From Sordaria brevicollis (Eukaryota > Ascomycota > Sordariomycetes > Sordariales > Sordariaceae), in contig JAUTDP010000012.1 of assembly GCA_033439795.1 (NCBI GenBank), positions 806,001 to 870,000 on the forward strand: a stretch of DNA of 64,000 nt, given 5' to 3'. Shown here piece after piece: positions 49,201 to 60,800 of this stretch. Each line of letters opens with the position of its first letter. Position 1 is the stretch's first letter. The notes under the pieces were generated by a model, which was not told the DNA's origin, searched no databases, and worked only from the letters and a program-made list of their open reading frames with translations. The translations under genes were made by a program, and so were the position numbers.

Positions 49201-52200
49201 GGCCCGTCTCGAGTACGAGAACGACGGAGCCAAGAGCCTAGCATTCCGTGGTGCTCAATATGACAGTCATCTCAGGCGCCGAGATGTAGCTTCGCAGCAA
49301 GACGGACAGGCACTGATCAAGGCATTGAGCAGCTTGGGTCTCGCCGGCCTATCGAACTCTCTCCTTCAGACACAGCAAGGCTTGGATTGGTCCTCGAGGT
49401 CCCTTGATTCCACATTTATCACGGCAAGGCGATTGGAGATGTGGAATCTTCCTGCTCCGCCTGTGACTGACAACTGGGCGGTAACTGTGTACAAAGCCTA
49501 TCAAAGTATGCACCAAGCCTCTGACATCAACATGGTCAGGAGCGTGGTCCACGAAGGTCTTTCAGGAACGCTCAAGCACCTCAGGGGCAAAAGCCTTAAC
49601 CCGTTAACACTGCGTCACCAGCTGGGTGCGCTCGCTACACTGGCCGAACTTGACGATGTCTTAAATGTTGGAGATCTGTCCGAGCTGAACGGGATTATCG
49701 ATGACTTCCAAGCGCGGTCCAAGTGGATGATGAGTGGACAATACGACGATGTCAGCCAGATTCTCTCCTGCCGAGAAACGACGCTGAGCATGTGGAGCCA
49801 GCATCACAACCTCCGGCCGCCGAGGTTGACGCCTGCCGATGCTCGTCTGGCGCAAATCCGCGGCTTGTTGGTTTCTTCGGACATCTACCGGTTCCATCAT
49901 GCGACACAGGAGACTCTTAACTTGTCCACCACGCTCACAGACCTTATAAAGCCGAGCGAGCAGATGGGACTTACTGTCGACGCAGCAATCCGCATGGAGG
50001 CTGCCAACTCGTTGTGGGACCAAGGCGAGATGATTTCCTCTATCAGGATGCTGCAGAACATTGACAAGGACTCGTCGCTGAAGAAACAGACCGTTCCTGT
50101 CAGCCGCTCGGATCTCTTGTCGAAGATTGGGTATCAGGTCTCGGTTGCCCGACTGGAGAGTCCTGACAACATTCAGAAGAGGTATCTCGAACCCGCATTG
50201 AAGGAGCTGAAAGGCAGGAGTGAAGGAAAGGACGCTGGTCGAGTGTACCATCAGTTCGCCATGTTCTGTGATGAACAGCTCCAAAACCCGGATGGCCTCG
50301 AGGATCTCGCTCGCCTGCAGAACCTGAAAAGGGGCAAGAATGATGAGGTCAAGCAGCTCCAAGCTCTCATTGCGAGCACCACGGATTCGCAACTCAAAAA
50401 GCGGTACGCTTCGTTCCTGTCGAAGGCTTCACAGTGGCTTGAGCTCGATCAGCAAGAGCTTCGCCGAGTTGAACAGACCCGTTCTGAGTTTGTGAAGTTG
50501 TGTCTGCAGAACTATCTTCTCTCTCTCGCGGCCTCAGACGAATACAACAACGATGCCTTGCGTTTCACAGCACTCTGGTTAGAGCGTTCGGAGGACGACC
50601 TGGTCAATGAGGCAGTAAGGAGACATATCAGCAATGTGCCTACCCGGAAGTTTGCACCTTTGATCAACCAGCTCTCATCGCGTCTGCAGGATCAGAAAGT
50701 GCTCTTCCAGATCACTCTGTCTGAACTTGTCAAGTGCATCTGCCTTGACCACCCCTACCATGGCATGTACCAGATCTGGACGGGAGCGAAGACAGCGATC
50801 AACCAGGATGACAAGGTTGCTAAGTCCCGGCAGCTTGCGACGGAAAAGATTGTGAGAGCCATCAGCAAGAGCGGCGGACAAGCCGCAACAATCTGGCCAG
50901 CAATCAATGCCACAAGCAGAGCCTACCATGCGCTCGCCATATTGCGCGATGGCGAGAACTTCAAGCAAGGCCGCAAGATGAACATCAAGGACCTTAAAGA
51001 AGTAGGCGTTAATTTTCTCAGCACGCTTGCCAAGTACCCAATCCCACCGCCGACGATGCAAGTGCCTCTGCTGGCAAGCTGCGACTACTCGGGCGTGCCG
51101 GTAATTGTCAAGTTCGAGCCGCAAATGACCATCGCCTCTGGCGTGTCCGCGCCCAAGATCATCACCGCCATCGGCAGCGACGGGCAGCGGTACAAGCAGC
51201 TCACCAAGGGCGGCAATGACGACCTCCGCCAGGACGCCATCATGGAGCAAGTCTTCGCCGCCGTCTCGGAGCTGCTCAAGCACCATCGCGCCACGCGCCA
51301 GCGCAACCTTGGAATCCGAACCTACAAGGTGCTGCCCTTAACTACCTCCTCGGGCATCATCGAGTTCGTCCCCAACACCATTCCCCTGCACGAGTATCTC
51401 ATGCCCGCCCACGAAACCTACTATCCTAAGGACCTCAAGGGCTCTGCCTGCCGTAAAGAGATCATGATGGCGCAGTCCAAATCCGTCGACACCCGCGTGA
51501 GCGTCTACCGCAAGGTCACAGAACGGTTCCACCCCGTGATGCGTTACTTCTTTATGGAATGGTTCCCAGATCCAGATGAGTGGTTCGCCAAGCGAACCGC
51601 TTACACACGCGCTACAGCTGCCATTTCCATGCTCGGTCACGTTCTTGGGTTGGGGGATAGACACGGACACAACATTCTTCTTGACACCAAGACCGGCGAG
51701 GTAGTGCACATTGATCTAGGTGTAGCCTTCGAAATGGGTCGCATCCTGCCGGTGCCGGAACTCGTTCCCTTCCGATTGACAAGAGACATTGTCGACGGGA
51801 TGGGCATAACCAAAACCGAAGGCGTCTTCCGTCGTTGCTGCGAGTTCACCCTCGACGCCCTGCGCGAGGAGACCTATAGTATCATGACCATCCTAGACGT
51901 GTTGCGGTACGATCCTCTTCATAACTGGTCGATCTCGCCAGTCCGGATGGCGAGGTTGCAGAATGCCAGGACGGCGGGTACAGAAGGAGGTGAAGAAGTG
52001 GATGCGGCCGCTGAGGTTGGTGATCAGAGAAATAAGAGGTCGACAAACTTGAACGAGCCGAGTGAGGCGGATCGAGCGCTGGAGGTGGTGAGGAAGAAGC
52101 TGAGTAAGACGTTGAGTGTGATGGCTACGGTGAATGACTTGATTAATCAGGCTACTGATGAGAGGAATTTGGCGGTGTTGTTTTGTGGTAAGTTTTCCCT

Positions 52201-52276
52201 CTTCCCTTCATGGTTGTGGTTGTATGTGAGAAGATGCTAACGAAAAAATGGTTTAGGTTGGGCTGCTTATGCCTAA
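43237..52276 (+). CDS. mus-21: TEL1/ATM checkpoint kinase
   Basis: Four exons (43237-43279, 43351-43398, 43467-52187 and 52257-52276) encode 2943 residues. TEL1 is a PI3K-related Ser/Thr kinase recruited to DNA double-strand breaks and telomeres, and phosphorylates SQ/TQ sites. Two small 5' exons give MAPAADTKDF...DLSRNNINARKKAVT, which with the start of exon 3 forms the N-terminal TAN-like region. A basic nuclear-localisation candidate (PRKRRRVV) lies near residue 440. The HEAT-repeat body is followed by a FAT domain (about 1900-2450) and the kinase domain: VIVKFEPQM, QLTKGGNDDLRQD, catalytic DRHGHN (2761-2766) and DLG (2780-2782). VLPVPELVPFRLTRDIVDG-type wording is diagnostic of ATM/TEL1 rather than ATR or TOR. 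The 20-nt last exon completes the FATC end, LFCGWAAYA; without it the terminus is wrong. The gene corresponds to Neurospora mus-21, assigned by family recognition. Confidence 0.96.
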
Positions 52277-52620
52277 GAACATCATAGAAGGAGTACATAC
52301 GAAGGAGGAAGTGAACATATCAGTCATGTTGCTGTCATGTGCATAGTTGTTGAAATCATAGATTGGGCCTTTTAAGCTTGAGGAGGGCATCTTGGAGGAA
52401 TACATAGGAGGAGAAGTGAAGATAGTATGTTGGGGTTTTGTCCAAAGAGGCGTGAATGTTGTTATAGATTTGAGTGTACATGGTAATAGATTGATACCAA
52501 TTTCTCTTCTCCTACATTTACCAAATATTGATGTCAGTATCTCGCTCTTCTAACCTCGTGACATAATATTTAGCCGCTTTCCTGTATTTTCAAATGGTTG
52601 GGGTCGTTGTTTTTCTCTTT

Positions 52621-52626
<6 letters not shown>

Positions 52627-52650
<24 letters not shown>
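52627..52650. repeat. poly-T tract (24 T)
   Basis: An uninterrupted run of 24 T on the plus strand, preceded by six C and followed by ATTTATTTATTA. It is about 350 bp past the TEL1 stop codon. Such tracts are common in fungal intergenic DNA and prone to length errors in assemblies. Confidence 0.9.
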
Positions 52651-52651
<1 letters not shown>

Positions 52652-52908
52652 TTTATTTATTACTTTTTTTCCCCATCCGTTGAACATTGATATGTGTCGA
52701 TCATCGTCAATCACTTTTCCTCCCTTCTCAGTGGCCACAGACCAGACATACTTAGAACTACGTAGGTAGGAAGGTTTTGAAAGCCTGACGAGAAATTCAG
52801 AATTGTTTCCCAGCAGGAAAAATGGGCTTCGATCCTCAGGTTTTCAACTTTGACAAACACTTGCCGTTGAGCGGGAAGAAGATGTGAAGTGGGTTCTTAT
52901 CGGTTTCC

Positions 52909-53084
52909 AAAGGATTTCCAAAGGGTTAACAAAGTGTTCGAAAAGGGTTCCCAAAGTGTTAAGAAAGTGTTCCGAAAGTGTTCAGAAAATTTTCAAAACA
53001 TGTTCAGAAAGGGTACAGAAAGTGTTCCTAAAGTGTTAACAAAGTGTTACCAAAGTGTTGCGAAAGCTTTACCGAAGTGTTGTT
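52909..53084. repeat. 11-bp minisatellite, 16 units
   Basis: Sixteen head-to-tail units of 11 bp with consensus AAAGTGTTNNN fill this interval without spacers. Units at 52931, 52953, 52964, 52975, 53019, 53030, 53041 and 53052 all begin AAAGTGTT and differ in the last three bases. The first two (AAAGGATTTCC, AAAGGGTTAAC) and the last two (AAAGCTTTACC, GAAGTGTTGTT) are more diverged. Because 11 and 3 share no factor, three units (33 bp) encode an 11-residue peptide period, and the frame happens to stay open from 52889 to 53203; I regard this as non-coding. Confidence 0.9.
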
Positions 53085-54187
53085 CACAGACGAGGTTTGG
53101 CTACTCGAGTTTTTTTTTCACGATTTTCACGATCACTTTGAGACTCAGTGACTATCATAACATGGTTATTCACAAGTCTTATATCGTCCACTCCTTGTGC
53201 TAGCTCCCATTGACACCCTATGTAAGCGTGTACTAGACAGCAAGTAACACAAGGTTTTATTGCTGGTATGCCATACCAAATATTTACCAAACAAACAAAC
53301 TCCCCATTATACACACTTCGAATGCAAAAACAAAAGTAGGGGTATCTTTCACAAGAGGACTCAAGTTTTATCTTGTTCCTCTTCCATCTATAACGCCGTA
53401 AGCCATGCCCTTTCGTTTCCATCCATATGCCCATGCCTATGCCTATGCAGTTGGTGCCATCATGTCCTTTCCTCATCCGTCCGATAAGCCAACCGACCGG
53501 ATGGAAACGGGAGTTGGTTCTACCTTTCGCAGCAACTTGAGTTTTTTGCTGCTGCCTAGCTACCCTCCACGTTTCTCTACCTGTTCGGTACCGTTTCGTC
53601 GCCGACTGACCGCCGATAGAGCGGTGATTCCTCCAACCATGCCAAACGCCGAGCAATGTTTGTTTCCTCCTCTATCAGACTTTTCTGTCCGAGCTTGTAT
53701 CCAGGAATAGCAAAACGGGTAGCAATATGTCAGCGTGTATAGACACTAGCAACTAGGCTATGTTTGACTCCCTCGAGGAGATGGTGTTCGAAGGCCGGTC
53801 TTTGATGGATGAGCGGTCATTGATCTGCGAAAGTCTGCGACAATGGTGTTTGCTCGGAGAGCAGATATCGGATGACCTGTTGCCATCCAGGTGATCGATG
53901 TTATGCTCTGCGCCGGTGCCACCCGGAATCCGTGCTTGTCGCTCTCATGTGTCGCGAGATGTTTAGGTATGTTTGCATACCACGTTCTCGGGGCGTCGCC
54001 ACGCTGCTGAATCTCTGCCTTTTGTGCATAATGCATCATACCATGTCGGTCTTGATGCATAACTGTCGGGTTGCCAGCCCTTATGTAATTCGAACAGGTA
54101 CTCGTATATCGACAACCACCATGTCTGCCTCTTTCTCCGGACTGACATAGTAGTGGGGTTGCTTCGTTGTAGTCGCTCGCAGGGCCA

Positions 54188-55697
54188 TCATTGAGCGGTC
54201 CTCTTCCCCAAGCTCTTCTTCGTAACCAGCTTCAATTCCAGTGGGTAGTAACCCTTTGCTTTCACTGCCCACTTGCTGTTTGCTGACGGGGCCTTATCGA
54301 TCTTTTGGCGACACACTGGGCATGTTCGTTTGGTAGGGTCGATGGTTAGGGCATTATGAAGGCATTCGGAGCAAAAGAGGTGGCCTGTTTACGAAGAGCG
54401 CACGTTAGTCATTTGGTTAACACGGCAGGGTGGGTTGAAGAGAGAGGAAGAAAAGCTTACCACAATGCGTAACCGTCAAGTTCGTAACGTTGTCCATGCA
54501 AATGACACATTGAAAGGCGCTCAGCTTGACCAGGTTCTTGGGCTTGGGTTTTGCTCGCAAATCTTCTGGTACTTCCTCCGTATCCGCCAAGTCGATCATG
54601 TCAAGCATTTCGTCGCCCCCAAACAGATCCTTCTCGTCGTCAGTCGAGTCCAACACGTGCGCCTTTCGCTTGCTTGCCCTGCCCTCTGACCCATCTTCTC
54701 TCTTCCTTTTTGGTGCACCGGAGGACTGAGGTGGTAGGATGGGCAAGTTGGCGATAACGTGAGAGGGGCCGCCTCGGCTTCGTCGCCTAGAGCCCTCGGC
54801 AGCAGACGTGACAGGCATCGTGTTGAAGTTGTGACGTGAAGGTGATAGTAGGTCGCTCAGGTGTCTCGGGGTTTGTGGCGGAAGCGAAGGGCTGGAGAAG
54901 TCTCGACTCGCAAGCTCGTTCAGAAAATCGTCACTGTTGGGTTCTTGTTCGCGATGGTTGGTGACGGGTAGAGCAGGCGTGCGCGAGCCTGTAGCTAGGT
55001 TGGCACCGAGGGCGGAGTTGGTATTGTGGAAAGAGCCGGTGTGTCTATTGCTTGGAGTAGAGGAAGTTCCAGAGAGTAGGAAGGCAAGCGAAGGTGGCGG
55101 CGGTCGAGGTAATGGTAAAACTCGAGAAGCCGGCGGCAAATGAGCGGGTTGGGACTGGCCGTTGTCGAGGTAACGGCCGGATTCAGACCGGCTTTGCAAG
55201 TGCGGACCGGGTAATGGGGTGCGCTGGATTAGGAGGGAATTTGCTGGAGAAGATCGCTGGGGTTGAATTGAAAGTGAGGGCAGTCCGTTTATTGTTTGCG
55301 CAGGGAGATTTTGTGGGTGTTGTCGTTGGTTGTCGTTTCGAGGGTGGTCAGAGTTGAGGTTTTGGTTTGGTGTGGGATAATGATGCAGCAAGGGAGCCAA
55401 GGATGGCAGAGACTGTGGTGGGTTCGACTGTGCTGCAACTGACAGTGGTGGTGGGAGAGTGTCGAGATCAAGGTCTTTTGATTGTTGAGCGAAGCACCCG
55501 GCAACTTGTTAGACACAACACCCAGACAATATGGTAAGTGAAGGTTATGGAGGAAGGGCAACGTAAGTTCCAATAAAGGTGAGGTTTCGAGTTGTGGGTG
55601 GGAAAATGAAAAGAATGAAACGAATGAGAAAGATGCTTCATGTACCTGCAAAAATATCATCGTAGGCCGGATCACTCAAGGGGAAGTCGTCATCCAT
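54188..55697 (-). CDS. slx8: SLX8-like RING E3, SUMO-targeted ubiquitin ligase
   Basis: Three exons (55697-55646, 55438-54461 and 54384-54188) encode 408 residues. Exon 1 gives MDDDFPLSDPAYDDIFA and ends at a GTACAT donor; exon 2 begins after CTGTCAG. Most of the protein is disordered and Pro/Ser/Asn-rich. A basic KRKR..KRK cluster (nuclear import) is followed by an acidic stretch with MIDLADTEE, a plausible SUMO-interacting motif. The C-terminal C3HC4 RING spans residues 328-368: C328-x2-C331, C343, H345, C348-x2-C351, C365-x2-C368. Intron 2 splits the RING right after C343, so exon 3 is needed to complete it (GHLFCSEC, TCPVCRQKI). The protein should ubiquitylate SUMO-modified nuclear proteins during repair and replication, in yeast as a Slx5-Slx8 pair. 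Assignment to SLX8 rather than another small RING E3 rests on RING sequence and layout. Confidence 0.85.
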
Positions 55698-57822
55698 GGC
55701 CCCTGTGCAGCTTGCCGACAAAATATGGAAGTATTGTAAAGGCTTGACTGAGGGTCGGAGAGAAAGTCAAATTGGTAATGACAAGAATCCAAACGGTTCG
55801 TTCGTGCGTTTGGCTCGGTGGCGACTGGACTTTTGAACGGTGGCTGTCCGCTTTCCTTTCAATGTTCCAGGCCAAACGAGAGTGAATGGGTTACCGACAG
55901 GGACACTTGGGACGAAAAGGGAACAAGCGCCGTGGTTAATTGTGTTATATACAGCGAGTAAACGCAACGAATGGTGTAATCAAGCGCAGAGCTGAGGCCG
56001 TATATAGAGAACAGGAAGTAAGGAGCGGGCTGTTTGAAGAGGGTGTGCAAGCTGTGATGAAGAGGGGACGGAAGTCAAAAAGTGAGAAAGTGTTTAGTCT
56101 TGAGGGGACAAAAAGACGATGGGTCAAAGTCCGTTTTAGCTAACTATATTGCGGTAACATTTAGCTGATGAATAACGGGAAGGTCCGAAGAGCACAAAAG
56201 ATGGATCCAGCCCTTCTTGGACCATGTATTGAATCACTTTGGGCTGTGGAAGCTGCCATCGTGATATTACGAGATGTGCGCGCGCCTGCTGCACACTCAA
56301 GCCTCTTTGGTCAGTCAATCATGACGGGGAAGAAGAAATGACGGCCTGCTATGGAGTGTGCAAAAAAAGTCGGAATGTGCGGATTGGACGCCCGCTGTCT
56401 TTCAAATGCACTTGAAAGTACAAAGGCACATTGGCGCTGTGACGGCGATAAAAGCTGTTAGTTGCTCACATATAGGCCTCATCTATATCGCTAACAGATA
56501 AGCACCTTTGCCGTGTATGAAATGGCGGGTGGCATGCTGTACCTTTGTCGAATTTACTTCTACGCTGACTACCTCTACCATCCAGTCTCGAAACTTCCAT
56601 ATTCAGAGAAAGGATTATCATGCCTAACTGACATTTTGCAGTGATGTTTCACTAAAGATCTGAATGCGTGTAGCTGAGGTTCTGCGTCCTCTTCGATCTC
56701 TGGTAACAGCACAGAAGGTTTCAATCACTGTTCCACCTGAGCCAGGGTTAGGGGTGAGCTCGCTCGATATGGAAAAATACTTGGTTAATTGCACTTTCAA
56801 GCTGAGTGTTTAGGTTGTCCTCTCGGTCATTTCATTGTTTGAAGAGCGTCAATGAGTCAGGCTTTGTATTCCACCAAATATCCTCACACTCAAGTTTGTC
56901 ATCTTAACTTGTCGAAGCCGCGCGGTTGGGCCTCTTTTGGAGCCAACCGGAGATGTGGGGCCGCCCGGCATCCGGCAGCGGCGAACAAGGGAACCTTTTC
57001 GGAGCCGGGGCTAAGAGTTACGGACCGGGGCTGACGGGACCAATGACGTTTTTCATTATCGTACAGACCAATCGGCGAGAACCGAACAGGGACAGAAGTG
57101 GATCGACACTAACACGATCGTGAATTTTTCCTTCCGGGTCGATTTGTCATGATGCTCTTCAATACCGTGATGGCCATCGATCTGGACCGATCGAACTCTG
57201 ATATCAGGACTGACGCTGATACCCAGGGTCAAGAGTTACCAACCGCCTTGGAAGTACAAGCCCGAGTTTTTCCAACCATCAACGTGGGTGCTGCAAGTTT
57301 TCAGTTTTGGGGATTGGGGAACGTGTCCCTCCACATTCCGGTTCACTTTCAGCGGATAGCCCGCTATCTGACCCTCAATCATCGCCATCCGACAGACAAA
57401 TACATCAGAACGAGAAACGAGCAAGAATCAAAGATAGGGTTCCAAAAACAACTGAGGATTTCAGTAAATATACACTGGAGTAATACTAAGGGCAGTAGAA
57501 CAGAATGGTGATCAAGAATACACATCATACCTACTGTAGCAATGAAAAGGTACTTGGGTACATGCTAGCGTGCCCCTACTGAGGGGCCGGATTTCCAATT
57601 GCATGGACCGGGCATCTTTCTAAACTTTTTTTTCTGCAAACGCCCATGACATCGATGATGAACTCGACAGCCGCCCCGCAATCGCTCTCTACCACCTCTT
57701 CAACAACCACAACACTCCAGTCTTTCCATCCGGTCACCGTGGCGTATCACGACTTTCCGGACTGAAACCCACGCAGCCTAACCATGACTTGAAATCCGAC
57801 TTCTAGCTGGTTATTCTCTAGA
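55698..57822. other. divergent intergenic interval between SLX8 and MIP1
   Basis: A 2.1-kb spacer that should contain both promoters. ORFs are short and domain-free. No repeat, RNA gene or transposon was recognised. An upstream ATG at 57149 opens a 120-codon frame that ends at 57511, outside any likely MIP1 leader intron, and shows no domain. Confidence 0.5.
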
Positions 57823-60800
57823 ATGCTGACCCCCGTCCGCTGCCGCGCGGTTCCAAATGCGACTGTTGCGACCGCCGCCCGAGTCCTCCGCGGAGCCAAC
57901 CTCTTTTCCCGATATCCTCGACAACTAAGACACCTACGATGGGACTCGACCGTTGCCGAAGTGCTCGAGCGCAAGGGCCTCGCCATCCCCTCCACGGCCC
58001 GCCATAACGAGATCGGTGTCCAGCAGCTGAGCGAGCACATGTACAAGCAGCTCTTCCCTCGCGGAAACACCGACCCTCCCGCCCCAGAACTCATCGAGCT
58101 GGCCAAAGACCACCTTGCCCGTCACGACTTGCTGGGAAAGACGACCGATAAGACTCCTCCCATTGCCTTTCAACTGCCATCCCTAGTGGGTGAAACTCTC
58201 GACGAGCACTTCCACAAGCTGGGCGTCGACGCCGCCGAACCTTTCCTCACCCACGCCAAGCACTTCGCCGGCCTCAACCTACCTCCCAAGCCAACAAAAT
58301 GGGTGCGGAGGAGTGGATGGACAAAGTACAACCGCGATGGAACGACGGAGAATGACGTTCTGCCCGAGGGCAACATGATGAGCTTCGATACCGAGGTCAT
58401 GTATAAGGATAACCCCTACGCTGTCATGGCATGTGCTGGTACTCCGGATGCTTGGTACGCCTGGATATCCCCTTGGCTGCTTGGAGAGACGGAAGAAAAG
58501 TGCCAATTGGTACCATTGGGCGACACCAGCGTCGAGAGGATTATCGTGGGACACAACATCGGTTTCGACCGTGCCAAGATACTGGAGGAATACGACTTGA
58601 AGCAGACGAGGAACTTCTTTCTCGACACCATGTCTCTGCACGTTGCTGTGAACGGAATGTGCTCCCAACAGCGACCGACATGGATGAAGCACAAAAAGGC
58701 CAGGGAGGTACGGGAGAAAGCCGAGGCGGAAAATGCTAGTGTCGAGCTGCAAGAAGTCTTGCAAGGCGGTTCCCTAACTGCCGAAGAGGCTGACCTCTGG
58801 ATCGACAAAAGCTCCATCAACTCCCTACGAGACGTGGCCGAGTTCCATCTCGGAGTCAAAATCGACAAGCAAATCAGGGATGTCTTTGCCGAAACAGATC
58901 GAAATGTCATTCTGAACCAGCTGGACGAGCTTTTGACTTATTGCGCGGCAGATGTCCAAGTCACCCATCAAGTTTATCAAGTCGTCTTTCCCCACTTCCT
59001 TTCGACCTGCCCTCACCCTGTCAGCTTCGCCGCTCTACGCCACCTCGCATCAGTCATCTTGCCGGTCAATAAGACTTGGGATCACTACATCGAGACCGCC
59101 GAGGCAACGTATCTGCAAATGCTACACGGCGTTCAGGAGCGTCTTATCACTCTGATGGAGCAAACATTGGACTTGAAATCCGATCCCGAGAAATACCTCT
59201 CCGACCCCTGGTTGAGCCAGTTGGATTGGTCGGTACAGGAAATCAAGTACGTCAAGGGGAAGAAGAAGGATGATCCCGAACGACCGGCCCTGAACCAAAG
59301 GCTACCCGGCTATCCCCAATGGTACAAGGATCTGTTCCTCAAGCTTCCCAAGGAACTCTCCGCCTGGGAAGAATCCGGCAAAGAACAGGAAAACAGGAAG
59401 GCTCGACACGAGTTCATCAACCTCAGCGTCCGTACACGGATAGCCCCGTTGCTCCTCAAACTATCATGGGAAGGCTACCCCTTATTCTGGTCTGATGAAC
59501 ATGGCTGGACATTCCGAGTTCCTCGGGAACAGGCGGAGACATTTATCCAGCGCCAGATGACGCCCCTTGAGTTCGAAAAATCGGAGGTTGATGAAAAACT
59601 CAGCATGGATGACCATCACAAATACTTCAAGCTTCCTCACAAAGATGGTCCAACCGCTAGATGCACCAATCCCATGGCAAAGGGCTATCTCGGCTACTTT
59701 GAAAAGGGCGTCCTCTCTTCCGAGTACCCGTACGCAAAGGAGGCCTTGGACATGAACGCTTCTTGTTCCTACTGGATTAGTGCTCGAGAGAGAATCAAGA
59801 ATCAGATGGTGGTCTATGAAGATCAACTTCCCGCGTCTCAGAGGTTTGTGAACAAGGATGGACAGAATGATGTCCCTGTTGGTGGCTTTGTTCTCCCACA
59901 GGTCATTCCTATGGGTACCATCACTCGTCGTGCAGTCGAGAGAACATGGTTGACAGCATCTAATGCCAAGAAGAACCGTGTCGGATCAGAGCTCAAGGCC
60001 ATGGTTCGCGCACCACCAGGTTATGTCTTTGTTGGCGCCGACGTTGACTCGGAAGAGCTCTGGATTGCCTCTGTTGTTGGTGACGCTACTTTCAAACTAC
60101 ATGGTGGTAACGCCATCGGCTTCATGACTCTTGAGGGTACCAAGTCCCAGGGCACTGATCTCCACAGTCGAACAGCCGCTATTTTGGGCATCACCCGTAA
60201 CGACGCAAAAGTGTTCAACTACGGTCGTATCTATGGTGCAGGTCTGAAGTTCGCTTCTCAGCTTCTCCGGCAGTTCAATCCCAGCTTGACAGAGGCGGAG
60301 ACGATTGAAATCGCGACGAGGCTCTACGATGCTACCAAGGGTGCGAAGACCAACCGCAAGTCTCTCTATAAGCGACCCTTCTGGCGAGGCGGCACCGAGT
60401 CCTTCGTGTTTAACATGCTTGAAGAGTTTGCCGAGCAAGAACGTCCGCGTACTCCTGTTCTCGGCGCGGGCATCACAGAAGCCCTCATGAGCCGCTGGGT
60501 CAGCAAGGGCGGTTTCCTGACTTCGCGTATCAACTGGGCCATTCAGTCTAGTGGTGTTGACTACCTTCACTTGCTCATCATTGCTATGGACTACCTTACC
60601 CGCCGTTTCAACCTCGCCTGCCGACTGGCCATCACCGTGCACGATGAAATCCGTTATCTTTCTGAGGAACACGACAAGTATCGGGTAGCCATGGCCCTGC
60701 AGATTGCCAACCTGTGGACCCGCGTCATGTTCGCCCAGCAAGTCGGTATTCAAGATCTGCCTCAGTCATGCGCCTTCTTCAGCGCTGTGGACATTGACCA

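Larger units (their letters stand above)
52277..54187. other. convergent intergenic interval with repeats
   Basis: This lies between the 3' ends of TEL1 (plus) and the SLX8-like gene (minus). It contains a 24-T run at 52627-52650 and an 11-bp minisatellite at 52909-53084, listed separately. ORFs around 53084-53700 on both strands have no domain. The DNA next to each gene should be its 3'-UTR. Confidence 0.55.

Noticed and set aside
52188..52240. TEL1 C-terminus read through to the stop at 52240
   Set aside because: A GTAAGT donor and TTTAG acceptor join a short exon that restores the canonical FATC ending; the read-through tail is unrelated.
53084..53656. 190-codon minus-strand ORF next to the minisatellite
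   Set aside because: No domain, mixed composition and no splice or leader support; it probably arises by chance.
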